DNA of 39,086 bases, from NCBI GenBank assembly GCA_005878385.1, contig VBMN01000055.1, positions 1 to 39,086 on the forward strand, in the 5' to 3' direction. The position numbers were made by a program, and so were the translations under genes. This document shows positions 14,174 through 22,318 of the stretch, in pieces; within the stretch, counting starts at the first letter, position 1; every line of letters starts with the position of its first letter. The notes below the pieces were generated by a model. It was not told the DNA's origin. It saw only the letters and a program-made list of their open reading frames with translations, and did not search any database. This DNA is from Methanobacteriota archaeon (lineage in GTDB: Archaea > Thermoplasmatota > Thermoplasmata > RBG-16-68-12).

Positions 14174-15610
14174 TCAGAGGAACTTTGCGAGGACCCGTCC
14201 GAGCTGGTTCGCAACGTCCACGGAAGTGAGGCCATAACTTTTGTCCTCGAAGGCGAGGTCTCCCGCCATCCCGTTCGTGAACGCCGCGAGCCGCGCCGCA
14301 TCGTACAGCGCCATCCCCTTCGCAATGAGTCCCGCGGTGAGACCGCAGAGGACATCGCCCGTCCCACCCGCCGTCATGCCCGGGTTCCCGGTGTAATTGA
14401 ACTTGAGCCGCGCCCCGTCCGTGACGAGGTCCACATGCCCCTTCAGGAGGATCGTGGCCCCGAGAGCCTTGGCCGTCTCGCGGACGATGTCCGCCCGCTC
14501 CTCCGGGCCGTCCGGTAACGACTTGCCGGAGAGGAGTTGGAACTCGCGGGAGTGCGGAGTGAGGACCGCCTTCTTGCCGGCGAGGCACTTCGGATCCGCG
14601 GCCACCGCCTTGATCGCATCCGCGTCGAGGACCATCGGAAGCTGCAGGCCCCGTACGACCTCTCGGATCGCTTCGAGTGTTCCGCTCGCATCCCCCAGGC
14701 CCGGTCCGATGGCGACGGTGTCCACGCGCGCGGTCAGTTCGAGGATCTGACGGAGGTCCTCGCGCAAGAGGCGATGTCCGACGAGGGGATGCACGATGAA
14801 GGTCGGCGAATACGAGGCGACGACGGTCGCGGCCGACGCCGGTGTCGCGATGTGGACCAGGTCGATGCCGATTCCGAGGGCCCCGAATCCGACGAGGGCA
14901 GGTGCCCCCGTGTACGGACCACCGGCGACGATGAGGAGACGGCCGTTTTCACCTTTGTGGCTCGTGGCCCTCGGGACCGGATAGAGAAGGAACTCGCCGG
15001 GTCCGATCATCGTCGTCACTTTCGATGGGATACCGATATCCACGATGCGAATCCTGCCGCTGTTGTCCGGCGACATCCCTTCCTTCATGTCATGGAGAGC
15101 GACCGTCACGGTCGGCCGGACTATGAGGTCGGTCCCGAATCCGCTCGGGACGTCGACGCTGAGGATCGGCTTGCCGGACCCGTTCAACTGCCGCACCAGG
15201 GAGGCGAACGGCTCCCGGAGGCTCCCTTCGGCCCCGATGCCCAAGAGCGCGTCGACGAGGACATCGGCTTCGGCAATGGCCTGTTCGCTCCGGTCCAGTC
15301 CCGCGAGGATTTGCACATCCCTCACGCGTTCGAAATTCGTTTGCGCTTCCTTCGTGTCGAACTGGTCGGGGGAGCGGGCGAGCAGGACGGTCACGCGCGC
15401 CTCCTTCGACAGATGGCGTGCAGCCACAAGGCCGTCTCCGCCGTTGTTCCCGGTACCGCACAGGACGAGGACGTGTTTCCCCGCCGTACCAAATTCCGTC
15501 CGAGCGACCTCGGCGACGGCCTTCCCCGCGGCCTCCATCAGGTCGAGCGTCGAAATGCCGAAGTATTGGGCGTTCCGATCGAGGACGCGCATCTCCATCG
15601 GAGAGATCAT
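14174..15610 (-). CDS. nnr: Bifunctional NAD(P)H-hydrate epimerase / ADP-dependent dehydratase
   Basis: A 478-residue two-domain repair enzyme that restores NAD(P)H from its damaged hydrates. The N-terminal epimerase (YjeF-N, about 1-205) has GTGNNGGDGLVAARHL and SVDVPSGFGTD. The C-terminal dehydratase (ribokinase-like, about 220-478) has GRLLIVAGG, IGPGLG, VLDADAIKAV, LTPHSREF and the ATP/ADP-site motif NPGMTAGGTGDVLCG. The length equals that of known archaeal/bacterial fused forms. ATG 15610 is about 26 bases downstream of a TATA box. The gene is divergent from the antiporter. Confidence 0.93.
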   Translation of the reverse strand: MISPMEMRVLDRNAQYFGISTLDLMEAAGKAVAEVARTEFGTAGKHVLVLCGTGNNGGDGLVAARHLSKEARVTVLLARSPDQFDTKEAQTNFERVRDVQILAGLDRSEQAIAEADVLVDALLGIGAEGSLREPFASLVRQLNGSGKPILSVDVPSGFGTDLIVRPTVTVALHDMKEGMSPDNSGRIRIVDIGIPSKVTTMIGPGEFLLYPVPRATSHKGENGRLLIVAGGPYTGAPALVGFGALGIGIDLVHIATPASAATVVASYSPTFIVHPLVGHRLLREDLRQILELTARVDTVAIGPGLGDASGTLEAIREVVRGLQLPMVLDADAIKAVAADPKCLAGKKAVLTPHSREFQLLSGKSLPDGPEERADIVRETAKALGATILLKGHVDLVTDGARLKFNYTGNPGMTAGGTGDVLCGLTAGLIAKGMALYDAARLAAFTNGMAGDLAFEDKSYGLTSVDVANQLGRVLAKFL

Positions 15611-15633
15611 CGTTCGCGGATTCGGCCCTCGCT

Positions 15634-15641
15634 AGTTAAAC
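15634..15641 (-). promoter_or_regulatory. TATA box for nnr
   Basis: Minus-strand GTTTAACT, about 27 bases before the ATG at 15610. Confidence 0.5.
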
Positions 15642-15651
15642 ATTGTCCGCG

Positions 15652-15659
15652 AGATTAAG
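15652..15659 (+). promoter_or_regulatory. TATA box for cation/H+ antiporter
   Basis: AGATTAAG on the plus strand, about 29 bases before the ATG at 15685; it lies beside the divergent nnr promoter. Confidence 0.45.
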
Positions 15660-15684
15660 AACGGTCCCACGTTTCCCCGGCGCG

Positions 15685-16758
15685 ATGGACCTCGGCCCGC
15701 TCCGCCCTTACACCTGGGCCGTCCTTCTGGGTTTGTTCGTCCCGGCCAGTTGGATCCTCGATCTCGTTCTTGGACACGGGGTCCTTGTGTTCGCCGTTGC
15801 CGGGATTGCGATTGTGCCCCTCGCTTGGTTTCTCGGGCTCGCCACGGAGGAGTTGGGCAAACATGCGGGTCCCGGGGTCGGCGGCCTTCTGAACGCGACG
15901 TTCGGGAATGCGACCGAGCTGATCATCGCGATCTTCGCACTCGCGAGCGGGCTTACGGAAGTCGTGAAGGCGTCCCTGACGGGGTCCATCATCGGGAACG
16001 CCCTCCTCGTCCTGGGCCTCAGCATGCTCGCGGGCGGCCTGCGCCATAAGACCCAATATTTCTCGCGCGAGGCCTCCGGCATGCAGGTCACGATGCTCGT
16101 CGTGGCCGTCATCGGGCTCGTGATGCCGGCTCTCTACGTCCGTTCGACGACCCTTCCCAGTCCGGTCGCGCTCCAAGAGATGAGTCTCGGGATTGGAGGC
16201 ATCCTGCTATTGGCCTACGTGCTCGGCCTCATCTTCTCGTTGCGAACGCACCGGGACATCTTCAATCCGGTCACGGAAGTCGTGGAGAAGCCTCGTTGGG
16301 AACGGCGATTTGCTCTGGGGGTGCTCCTGGTGTCGACCGCCCTCGTCGCGGTGGAGAGCGAGATCCTGGTCGGTTCCCTCGAGGCGGCACGGCAGGGCCT
16401 CGGGCTCACGAATCTATTTGTCGGGGTGATCATCGTGGCGATCGTGGGGAACGCCGCCGAACATGGGAGCGCGGTCCTCATGGCGTGGCGGAACAAGATG
16501 GAGCTCAGCGTCGCCGTGGCGACGACGTCCATGACGCAGGTCGCCCTGTTCGTCGCACCGATTCTCGTGTTCGTCTCCTTGCTCATGCCGCAGATCATGA
16601 CCCTCGACTTCGAGATATTCGAGATCGCCTCCCTGGTGTTGTCGATCGCCATCGTCGGGGCAGTCGTCTCCGACGGTCGGAGCAACTGGTACGAAGGGGC
16701 GCTCCTCGTGATCGTGTACGCGGTGATCGCTGTCGCCTTCCTGTTCCACCCGCCGTGA
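15685..16758 (+). CDS. Ca2+/H+ antiporter of the CaCA superfamily (CAX type)
   Basis: A 357-residue membrane protein with about 11 helices. The two inverted alpha repeats that form the ion site are recognisable: NATFGNATELIIAIFALASG (about 68-87) and IVGNAAEHGSAVLMAWRNKM (about 253-272), each with the key Glu/Asn. Between them lies a more acidic loop (FNPVTEVVEKPRWE). Such CAX/ChaA-type proteins export Ca2+ (or Na+) in exchange for protons. The ATG at 15685 is chosen by spacing to the TATA box and because upstream residues would not be part of a membrane helix. The MFS reading frame begins 4 bases after its stop. Confidence 0.9.
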   Translation: MDLGPLRPYTWAVLLGLFVPASWILDLVLGHGVLVFAVAGIAIVPLAWFLGLATEELGKHAGPGVGGLLNATFGNATELIIAIFALASGLTEVVKASLTGSIIGNALLVLGLSMLAGGLRHKTQYFSREASGMQVTMLVVAVIGLVMPALYVRSTTLPSPVALQEMSLGIGGILLLAYVLGLIFSLRTHRDIFNPVTEVVEKPRWERRFALGVLLVSTALVAVESEILVGSLEAARQGLGLTNLFVGVIIVAIVGNAAEHGSAVLMAWRNKMELSVAVATTSMTQVALFVAPILVFVSLLMPQIMTLDFEIFEIASLVLSIAIVGAVVSDGRSNWYEGALLVIVYAVIAVAFLFHPP

Positions 16759-16762
16759 GACC

Positions 16763-17673
16763 ATGGTATCCCGCAAGACCCTCGCCTACGGACTCACCGC
16801 GAACGTCGTCGTGCTCGGATTCGTGTCTCTCTTCACCGACGTGAGCAGCGAGATGATTCTGCCGATCCTCCCGTTCTTCCTGACCCAGGTGCTTTTCGCG
16901 AATGCCTTCATCGTTGGACTCGTGGAAGGAATCGCGGAGAGCGTCGGGACGTTCACGAAGATTTTTTCCGGTCGTCTGTCCGACTCCGCCGGGAAGCGAA
17001 AACGGTTCGTGGCCGCGGGATACGGCCTCTCCACCGCGATGAAGGTCCTGTTTCCCTTCGCTCAAAGTTGGCCCGAGTTCCTCGGGATGCGGATTCTCGA
17101 GCGGACGGGAAAGGGGGTACGGGATGCCCCGCGGGATGCCTTGTTGACGGAGTCGACGCCTCCCGAGACCCGCGGCAAGGCGTTCGGCTTCCACCGCAGC
17201 TCCTGCTTCGAGCCGGAATTCTGTACGGGACGACGCAGGCAATCTTGCTCTATGTCCTGTACAACGTGGTCTACGCGGCCCACGCGTTCCCGGCGGGCAT
17301 CCTCTCGGATCGGGTGGGTCGGAAGCCGGTCGTCCTGATCGGCTACGGCGCGTTCATCGCGATGTCGACGTTGCTCGTCCTCTCGGGCGACCTCCTCGTC
17401 TTGGTCGCGGCCTTCATCCTGTACGGCCTGAGTTACGGGATGGCGGAGGGTACGCAGCGCGCCCTCGTCGCGGACTTCGCGCCTCCGGATATCAAAGCGA
17501 CCGTATTGGGCGCCTACCACACCAGCATCGGGATCGTCCGGCTCGCCTCGGGAGTGGTCGCGGGCCTCCTGTGGGTCGTGTTCATGCCGCAGGCCACCTT
17601 TGCGTTCGGTGCCATCGCAGCCACGGTTGCCACGATCGGCCTGTTCCTCTGGAAGCCACCCGCTAAGTCCTGA
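16763..17673 (+). pseudogene. MFS transporter broken by internal deletion and frameshift
   Basis: The first frame (from ATG 16763) encodes the N-terminal half of an MFS transporter: the start of the family with ...FTDVSSEMILPILPFFL, the loop motif GRLSDSAGKRKR, and ERTGKGVRDAPRDAL...RGKAFGFHR. At about 17205 the sense jumps to another frame, which continues LLLRAGILYGTTQAILLYVL, then the second-half loop GILSDRVGRKPVV and helices to WKPPAKS at 17673. The two parts together encode about 300 residues, against about 400 for relatives, so roughly a hundred residues (about helices 6-7 and the central loop) are missing and the frame is lost. Either the gene is dead or the assembly dropped a segment. 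It sits directly behind the antiporter. Confidence 0.85.
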
Positions 17674-17971
17674 GCTTGCGGCCGAGCCGACGCTCCACGT
17701 CCTTCACCTTCGCCTCAAGTTGCCCCGCGGTGCCTTTCCTGTCGTCGATTTTTACGATCGTGGAGACTCGATCGCAATCCTCGGCCACGGCCTTGTGGCA
17801 TCGAGCGATGAGCTTGAGGATGTCATCGAATTCGCCTTCGACAACCGTCCCCATCGGATTCAAGCGGTACGGGACGCTGCTCCGATCCACGATGTCCAAG
17901 CAGCGCGCGACGTAGGTCCCAACGCTGGCACCCTTGCCGATCGGCGTGATACTGAATTCCGCGATCGTCAT
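17663..17971 (-). CDS. MTH1187/YqgV-type thiamine-binding protein (DUF77)
   Basis: About 102 residues beginning MTIAEFSITPIG, the common N-terminus of this family, which is why ATG 17971 is preferred over an ATG 7 codons upstream. Further marks are NPMGTVVEGEFDDILKLI and RVSTIVKIDDR. Members form tetramers with a ferredoxin-like fold and some bind thiamine. No thiamine gene is adjacent. The 3' end overlaps the broken MFS frame by 11 bases. Confidence 0.87.
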   Translation of the reverse strand: MTIAEFSITPIGKGASVGTYVARCLDIVDRSSVPYRLNPMGTVVEGEFDDILKLIARCHKAVAEDCDRVSTIVKIDDRKGTAGQLEAKVKDVERRLGRKLRT

Positions 17972-17989
17972 CACGATTCCCGCTAGGCT

Positions 17990-17995
17990 CATATG
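17990..17995. promoter_or_regulatory. Palindromic CATATG that may serve both divergent genes
   Basis: CATATG lies about 22 bases before the ATG at 17971 (minus) and about 25 bases before the GTG at 18018 (plus). Its symmetry allows it to act as the TATA element in either direction; no other TATA-like sequence is seen here. Confidence 0.35.
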
Positions 17996-18017
17996 CCGTC
18001 GGCCATTTGCAAGTTGC

Positions 18018-18749
18018 GTGCCGGTCGACTATTCGCGTCGGTCATCGGACTACGATGCCATCCGCGCGGACGATGCGACGGACCGCGCGTTCTGGCTGCG
18101 CGGACTCGTCGAAGTGGGAAGGATCCGACCGGGGGAACGCGTCCTCGATCTCGGTGCGGGGACGGGTCGCTTCGCGTTTCTCCTCCACGCTTCGAATCCC
18201 GTCGTCGCGCTCGATTCGTCTCGAGAGATGCTCTCGATCGCCCACGCCAAGGCACCGTTCGCATGCGTCCGGGCCGACGGACATCGACTACCGCTCCGGG
18301 CGGATGCGATCGACGTGACGGTCATCGTCATGGTCCTCCAACACCTGGCTGATTACGAGCTCACCCTTCGTGAAGTCGCCCGCGTCTCCCATCGAGTTGT
18401 GATTGCAACCTCGGACCTATCCACGCGCACCCTCGGCATCGTGGAGGAAGCGTTTCCGAGCCTCCTGGACATCGACCGGATCCGGTTCCCGCGCATCGAG
18501 GCGATCGTCGGAGCTCTGGAGCGTGCGGGGTTTGGGGACATTCAGACGAAGAAGCGTCCCTATGTTCGGACGCTGACGGTCACTCAGCAGCTCGACCGAG
18601 TTCGACGGAAATACATTTCCACCTTCGACCTCCTGCCGCCGGGGGAGTACGATAGGGGCGTGCGCTTCCTCGAGCGCGAGTTGCCTCGGCGCTTCGGCGA
18701 TCGTTTCGAGGTGAAGTCGAGCTTCACGTTCCTAAGCGGGACAAGGTGA
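18018..18749 (+). CDS. Class I SAM-dependent methyltransferase
   Basis: About 243 residues. Motif I is VLDLGAGTGRFAFLL (about 42-56), motif II VVALDSSREML, then FACVRADGHRLPLRADAIDV and VIVMVLQHLAD, which match the Methyltransf_11 group. The C-terminal region (about 150-243) is helical and not diagnostic. The GTG start is chosen because the open frame upstream covers the promoter of the opposite gene. Its 3' end overlaps the archaemetzincin gene by 26 bases, tail to tail. The substrate is unknown; a small molecule or quinone-like acceptor is possible. Confidence 0.8.
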   Translation: MPVDYSRRSSDYDAIRADDATDRAFWLRGLVEVGRIRPGERVLDLGAGTGRFAFLLHASNPVVALDSSREMLSIAHAKAPFACVRADGHRLPLRADAIDVTVIVMVLQHLADYELTLREVARVSHRVVIATSDLSTRTLGIVEEAFPSLLDIDRIRFPRIEAIVGALERAGFGDIQTKKRPYVRTLTVTQQLDRVRRKYISTFDLLPPGEYDRGVRFLERELPRRFGDRFEVKSSFTFLSGTR

Positions 18750-19245
18750 AGGCCGCGACGGCGTTGCATCGTGTGCAGAATGCCCGGGTCTTGCGGTCCG
18801 TATCTTCCAGCTTCTCGGAGAAATGCATCACGCACTCGAGGTTGGCGTCGTCATGGTACAGACCCAGGGTGTGACCGAGTTCGTGGATCGCGGTCTTGGC
18901 GGATCGCTCCAGAAGCTTCTCGGGCCCGTCGTTCCCGAACCGGGCGATCGAGATCACTGCAAACCGATCTCGGATTGTAGCGTGGCCGAACACGAAGTTC
19001 AATCCGCGTTCGAACAAGTCGACGTCCGTCACCGCAAGGACACGGTCGCCCTTTTCCGGGGCCATGGCTTTCTCGAACTCAGTCGCCAGGTATTGGACCT
19101 GTCCATCCCGGTTCCGCTGGATGAAGGAATCCGGCACCGCCTGCGACGCCGAGAGGGACACTTCGCCCATGTCGTGCAGTTCTTCGCGCAGGTATTCGAG
19201 GACCTTCGAATCGATCCTTCCGAAGGGCTTGATCGTGAGGTTCAT
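18724..19245 (-). CDS. amzA: Archaemetzincin-type metalloprotease
   Basis: A 173-residue protein with the metzincin zinc motif HELGHTLGLYH, followed by CVMHFS and CTRC, which identify archaemetzincins. Known members have a cysteine immediately after the third His (HExxHxxGxxHC, then C-x-M and CxxC), forming a second zinc site. Here that position is Asp (GLYHDDANLECVMHFS), so only three of the four usual cysteines remain. The catalytic His/Glu are present and the length is typical. Its ATG overlaps the RtcB stop (ATGA), implying co-translation with the RNA ligase. Biological substrates of the family are not known. Confidence 0.92.
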   Translation of the reverse strand: MNLTIKPFGRIDSKVLEYLREELHDMGEVSLSASQAVPDSFIQRNRDGQVQYLATEFEKAMAPEKGDRVLAVTDVDLFERGLNFVFGHATIRDRFAVISIARFGNDGPEKLLERSAKTAIHELGHTLGLYHDDANLECVMHFSEKLEDTDRKTRAFCTRCNAVAAFTLSRLGT

Positions 19246-20702
19246 CCTTTCACGACTCCGAGCGGGACCATCCGGGCGACGATCTTCGTCAGGCCCGCGC
19301 CTTCCGCGACCCGGACGACATCTTCCACGTTCTTGTATGCGCCGGGGGCTTCCTCGACGATCCCCGCGCGCGACGCCGCCCGCAGGTAGATGCCCCGCTT
19401 GTCGAGGGATCGGACGACCTCGTTCGCATCATACATTCGAGTTGCCGCCTTGCGAGACATCTGGCGGCCGGCGCCGTGGCAGCTCGAACCGAAGGAGCGC
19501 TCCATCGCCGTCGGCTGGCCGACGAGGACGAAGGAGCATGTGCCCATGTCCCCCGGGATCAGGACGGGCTGGCCGACTTCCTTGTACTCGGCGGGCGTCT
19601 CGGGGTGTCCGGGGGGAAACGCCCGCGTCGCGCCCTTCCGGTGCACGACGACCTTCTGTCGCGTCCCATTCACCTGGTGCTCCTCCACCTTCCCGATGTT
19701 GTGACAGACATCGTAGACGATCCCCATCCCGAGGTCCTCGGCGGACCGCCGGAGCACATCGGCGAAGGCGTTGCGCACGCCAAACGTGATCACCTGTCGG
19801 TTGTTCCACGCGAAGTTCGCGCCGCAACACATGGCCCGCCAGTAGTCCTGACCCTCCTTCGAGCCGATCGGAGCGCAGGCGAGCTGGAGGTCCGGTAGCT
19901 CGATCTTCTCGCGCTTCACCACGCGTTCGCAGGCCTCGATGTAGTCGCTTGCAATCTGGTGTCCGAAGCCGCGGGAACCGGTGTGGACCATGACGCACAC
20001 GGTCCCGACCGAGTCAATCCCGAGCGCCTTCGCCGCCCGGGCATCGTACACGCGGTCGACCTTCTGAATTTCCACGAAGTGATTCCCCGCCCCCAAGCTT
20101 CCGACCTGGTCCTTCCCTCGGGTGATCGCCCGCTCCCCCACCCGGGAGAAGTCGGCGTCGGGCAGATGGCCCTCGGCCTCGATATGCGCCGTGTCCTCCG
20201 GCCAGGCGTAGCCCTTCTCGACGGACCACGCGACCCCGTCCGTCGCGAGCTTCGCCAAGTCTTGCCGAGATACCTTTGCGAGGCCGCCTTCCCCGACGCC
20301 GCTCGGCACGTTCTTGAAACAGGCGTCCGTGAGGGCCCGGATGTGCGGACGCACGTCCGCTTCCTTGAGGTCCGTCCGGATCAGTCGCACGCCACAATTG
20401 ATGTCGTATCCGATCCCGCCGGGCGAAATGACGCCCGAATCGTAGTCGAACGCGGCCACACCCCCGATCGGGAATCCGTACCCCCAGTGGATATCCGGCA
20501 TGGCCATCGCCATGCCCACGATACCGGGCATGGTCGCCACGTTCGCGACTTGCTCCGGAGCCCGATCTTGCCGGAGCTGGGGGATCATCGGCTCGTCCAC
20601 AAAGATGAGGCCGCTCGTCCGCATCTGTGGCTTGTAGGAGCGCGGGATCTGGAACCGAAACGGGTCCACCTTTTCCAGGGGGCCGCTCCATCCGTCGACC
20701 AT
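19242..20702 (-). CDS. rtcB: RNA-splicing ligase RtcB
   Basis: About 486 residues; joins 2',3'-cyclic phosphate and 5'-OH RNA ends in tRNA splicing and RNA repair, using GTP and Mn2+. The motifs are complete: MPDIHWGYGFPIGG, GGIGYDINCGVRL (metal-binding Asp/Cys), GAGNHFVEIQ, HTGSRGFGH and the guanylated His in SSCHGAGR near the C-terminus. No intein is present, although RtcB is a known intein host. The open frame extends far upstream, but ATG 20702 or 20738 are the reasonable starts; MVDGWSGP at 20702 is preferred by length. Archease, the usual RtcB activator, is not next to it; archaemetzincin is. Confidence 0.95.
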   Translation of the reverse strand: MVDGWSGPLEKVDPFRFQIPRSYKPQMRTSGLIFVDEPMIPQLRQDRAPEQVANVATMPGIVGMAMAMPDIHWGYGFPIGGVAAFDYDSGVISPGGIGYDINCGVRLIRTDLKEADVRPHIRALTDACFKNVPSGVGEGGLAKVSRQDLAKLATDGVAWSVEKGYAWPEDTAHIEAEGHLPDADFSRVGERAITRGKDQVGSLGAGNHFVEIQKVDRVYDARAAKALGIDSVGTVCVMVHTGSRGFGHQIASDYIEACERVVKREKIELPDLQLACAPIGSKEGQDYWRAMCCGANFAWNNRQVITFGVRNAFADVLRRSAEDLGMGIVYDVCHNIGKVEEHQVNGTRQKVVVHRKGATRAFPPGHPETPAEYKEVGQPVLIPGDMGTCSFVLVGQPTAMERSFGSSCHGAGRQMSRKAATRMYDANEVVRSLDKRGIYLRAASRAGIVEEAPGAYKNVEDVVRVAEGAGLTKIVARMVPLGVVKG

Positions 20703-20796
20703 GGTACCGGGAGGGGCAACTAACGACGGAGCGTTCATAAACGTTCTTGCGACTTTGACACGCGGTCGTAAACTATATGCCCGGCCGTGACATCGT

Positions 20797-20952
20797 ATGC
20801 CACGGGTTGAGACGAGCTCCGGTTTCGCTCCTCTCGCGCCGCCTTCGGGTGGGCATGGACGGCGGGGATTCGAGGGCCGAGGACACCCCGATTGAGGGGG
20901 AGGGATCGGGCCCAGCGGCCCCGCGAGCGCCCGGAGCTCGTCACTCCCTTTT
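20797..20952 (+). ncRNA. Candidate structured RNA closed by a 12-bp stem
   Basis: GACGAGCTCCGG at 20811-20822 is the exact reverse complement of CCGGAGCTCGTC at 20931-20942. The enclosed GC-rich 108 bases contain further short complementary pairs, for example GCCGCC with GGCGG and GGGCC with GGCCC. A TATA-like AACTATATG lies at 20771-20779 and TTTT at 20949-20952 could end a plus-strand transcript. No protein frame here looks convincing. It does not show SRP RNA or RNase P RNA signatures that I recognise. On the other strand it would be a terminator-like or leader structure between agmatinase and RtcB. Confidence 0.35.
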
Positions 20953-20985
20953 CTGTCGGATGCGCGCAAGATTACGGTCGAGATC

Positions 20986-21843
20986 TCAGCCGCGGGCCTC
21001 GTCGATGGCCACGATCGCTTCCCGAATCAGACGGGCTCCAAGCAACGCCGTTTGTCCGAAATCCCATGCGGGGCTGACCTCGTTCAGGTCCATGCCGACG
21101 AGGTGCGGCGCAAGGATGCCGATCAGCTTCTTCACCTGTAGGGGCGTCAGCCCAAACGGCTCGGGATTCCCGACCGCCGGCGCGTATGCCGGATCGACGC
21201 CGTCCATGTCGACCGTGAGGTAAATCCGATCCCGGTTGACGGCCTTCAGTGCCCGCTCGACACCCGCCACGATACCATGATCATGGACATCGAAGACGCT
21301 CACGTAGGTGAGACCGAGTCGCTCCAGATCCTCCCGTTCCTCGCGGCTGTACGACCGGACGCCCAGGTAGACGACGTGTTCGACGCCGACATGGTCCGCA
21401 ATCCGACGGGCGCTGCACGCGTGCGACCACGGATCGTCGAGGTACGTCTCTCGGAAGTCCAGATGGGCGTCGATCCCGATCACGCCGACGTCCTTCGGGA
21501 AGGCGCGGACGACCGCGGGCGCGAGGCTGTGCTCCCCGCCAATCACGATCGGTATCTTTCCTGCCCCGACGATGTCGGAGGCCATCTTCGTGACGCCGGC
21601 GACCATCTCCGTCGTGGGTCCGAAGGCGGGCGTATCGCCCAGGTCGGCCACGGGGACCTCGAGCAGGTCCCTCTGGTGGTCCATCATGAAACTCTCGAAA
21701 TTGTACGAGGCCTCACGGATCGCCCGAGGCGCAAACCGGGAGCCACCACGGAAGGAGCACGTGCGATCGTACGGCACGCCGAACACGGCGATGCGGGCTG
21801 CCTCGTACTTCGCGACGGCGTCCGCGAAACAGGGCGCGGCCAT
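20986..21843 (-). CDS. speB: Agmatinase / ureohydrolase family enzyme
   Basis: 285 residues of the arginase/agmatinase fold, probably releasing urea from agmatine to give putrescine. Binuclear Mn site motifs are all seen: GGEHSLAP (about 107), GIDAHLDFRETY (about 131; DAHLD) and TVDMDGVDPAYAP (about 208; DxDGxDP). The open frame extends upstream into the aIF5A gene, so ATG 21843 is preferred (MAAPCFADAV). It follows aIF5A by 43 bases. That pairing is common in archaea and makes sense, since the polyamine is the source of the hypusine side chain of aIF5A. Agmatinase rather than arginase is favoured by this context. Confidence 0.9.
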   Translation of the reverse strand: MAAPCFADAVAKYEAARIAVFGVPYDRTCSFRGGSRFAPRAIREASYNFESFMMDHQRDLLEVPVADLGDTPAFGPTTEMVAGVTKMASDIVGAGKIPIVIGGEHSLAPAVVRAFPKDVGVIGIDAHLDFRETYLDDPWSHACSARRIADHVGVEHVVYLGVRSYSREEREDLERLGLTYVSVFDVHDHGIVAGVERALKAVNRDRIYLTVDMDGVDPAYAPAVGNPEPFGLTPLQVKKLIGILAPHLVGMDLNEVSPAWDFGQTALLGARLIREAIVAIDEARG

Positions 21844-21886
21844 CCGCGAGCCGAAACCGCGTGGGCTTATTTGAGGACGAGCCCGG

Positions 21887-22273
21887 TCATTGCCACGTGA
21901 GCTTCCGGCGCCCCAGGGCTTCCATGTACATGGCTTCCTGGCCGGGTTGGAGTTTGCCCTGCAATTCTTCGGGCACGGGAAGTTCGAACGTCTGATACGT
22001 CGCGAGGTCCATGAGCTGCGCGACGTTCCCGTGCATCGAAAGGACTTGCGCTTTTCCCTTGTCAATCATCGGGACACGGACCTTGTGGGTGACCGGGTGG
22101 ACGACCGATCGCTTCTGACCGTCGAAGAGGCCGACCACCTCGAGTCGGGCTTTTGCTTCGCCGTGTTTCCCCGGCTTCGACATCTGGATGCTGATAATCC
22201 GGCACGGCTCCTCGTCGATGACGACGTACCGGTTCACCTTGAGCTCCCGAATCTCCGCTTGTTCCCACGACAT
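21887..22273 (-). CDS. Translation initiation factor 5A (aIF5A)
   Basis: 128 residues with the two-domain eIF5A fold; it relieves ribosome stalling during elongation and termination. The hypusination loop SKPGKHGEAKARL is at about residues 32-44, with the modified lysine in GKHG. The N-terminal SH3-like barrel and the C-terminal OB fold (KAQVLSMHGNVAQLMDL...) are complete. A TATA box (TTTTAAG on this strand, about 22304-22310) lies upstream of the ATG at 22273. It leads a two-gene unit with agmatinase. Deoxyhypusine synthase is not in the window. Confidence 0.96.
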   Translation of the reverse strand: MSWEQAEIRELKVNRYVVIDEEPCRIISIQMSKPGKHGEAKARLEVVGLFDGQKRSVVHPVTHKVRVPMIDKGKAQVLSMHGNVAQLMDLATYQTFELPVPEELQGKLQPGQEAMYMEALGRRKLTWQ

Positions 22274-22318
22274 CGCGATTCTCCCGGAGCGATAATGCCG
22301 GGCCCTTAAAACGTTTCC

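Noticed and set aside
19242-20702. Intein in RtcB
   Set aside because: RtcB is a known intein host, so it was examined, but the protein is continuous and of normal length.
20797-20952. SRP RNA or RNase P RNA for the structured region
   Set aside because: Too short and without the conserved blocks of either RNA that I can recognise.
20703-20969. N-terminal extension of RtcB to 20969
   Set aside because: The added residues are low-complexity and cover the candidate RNA and promoter region.
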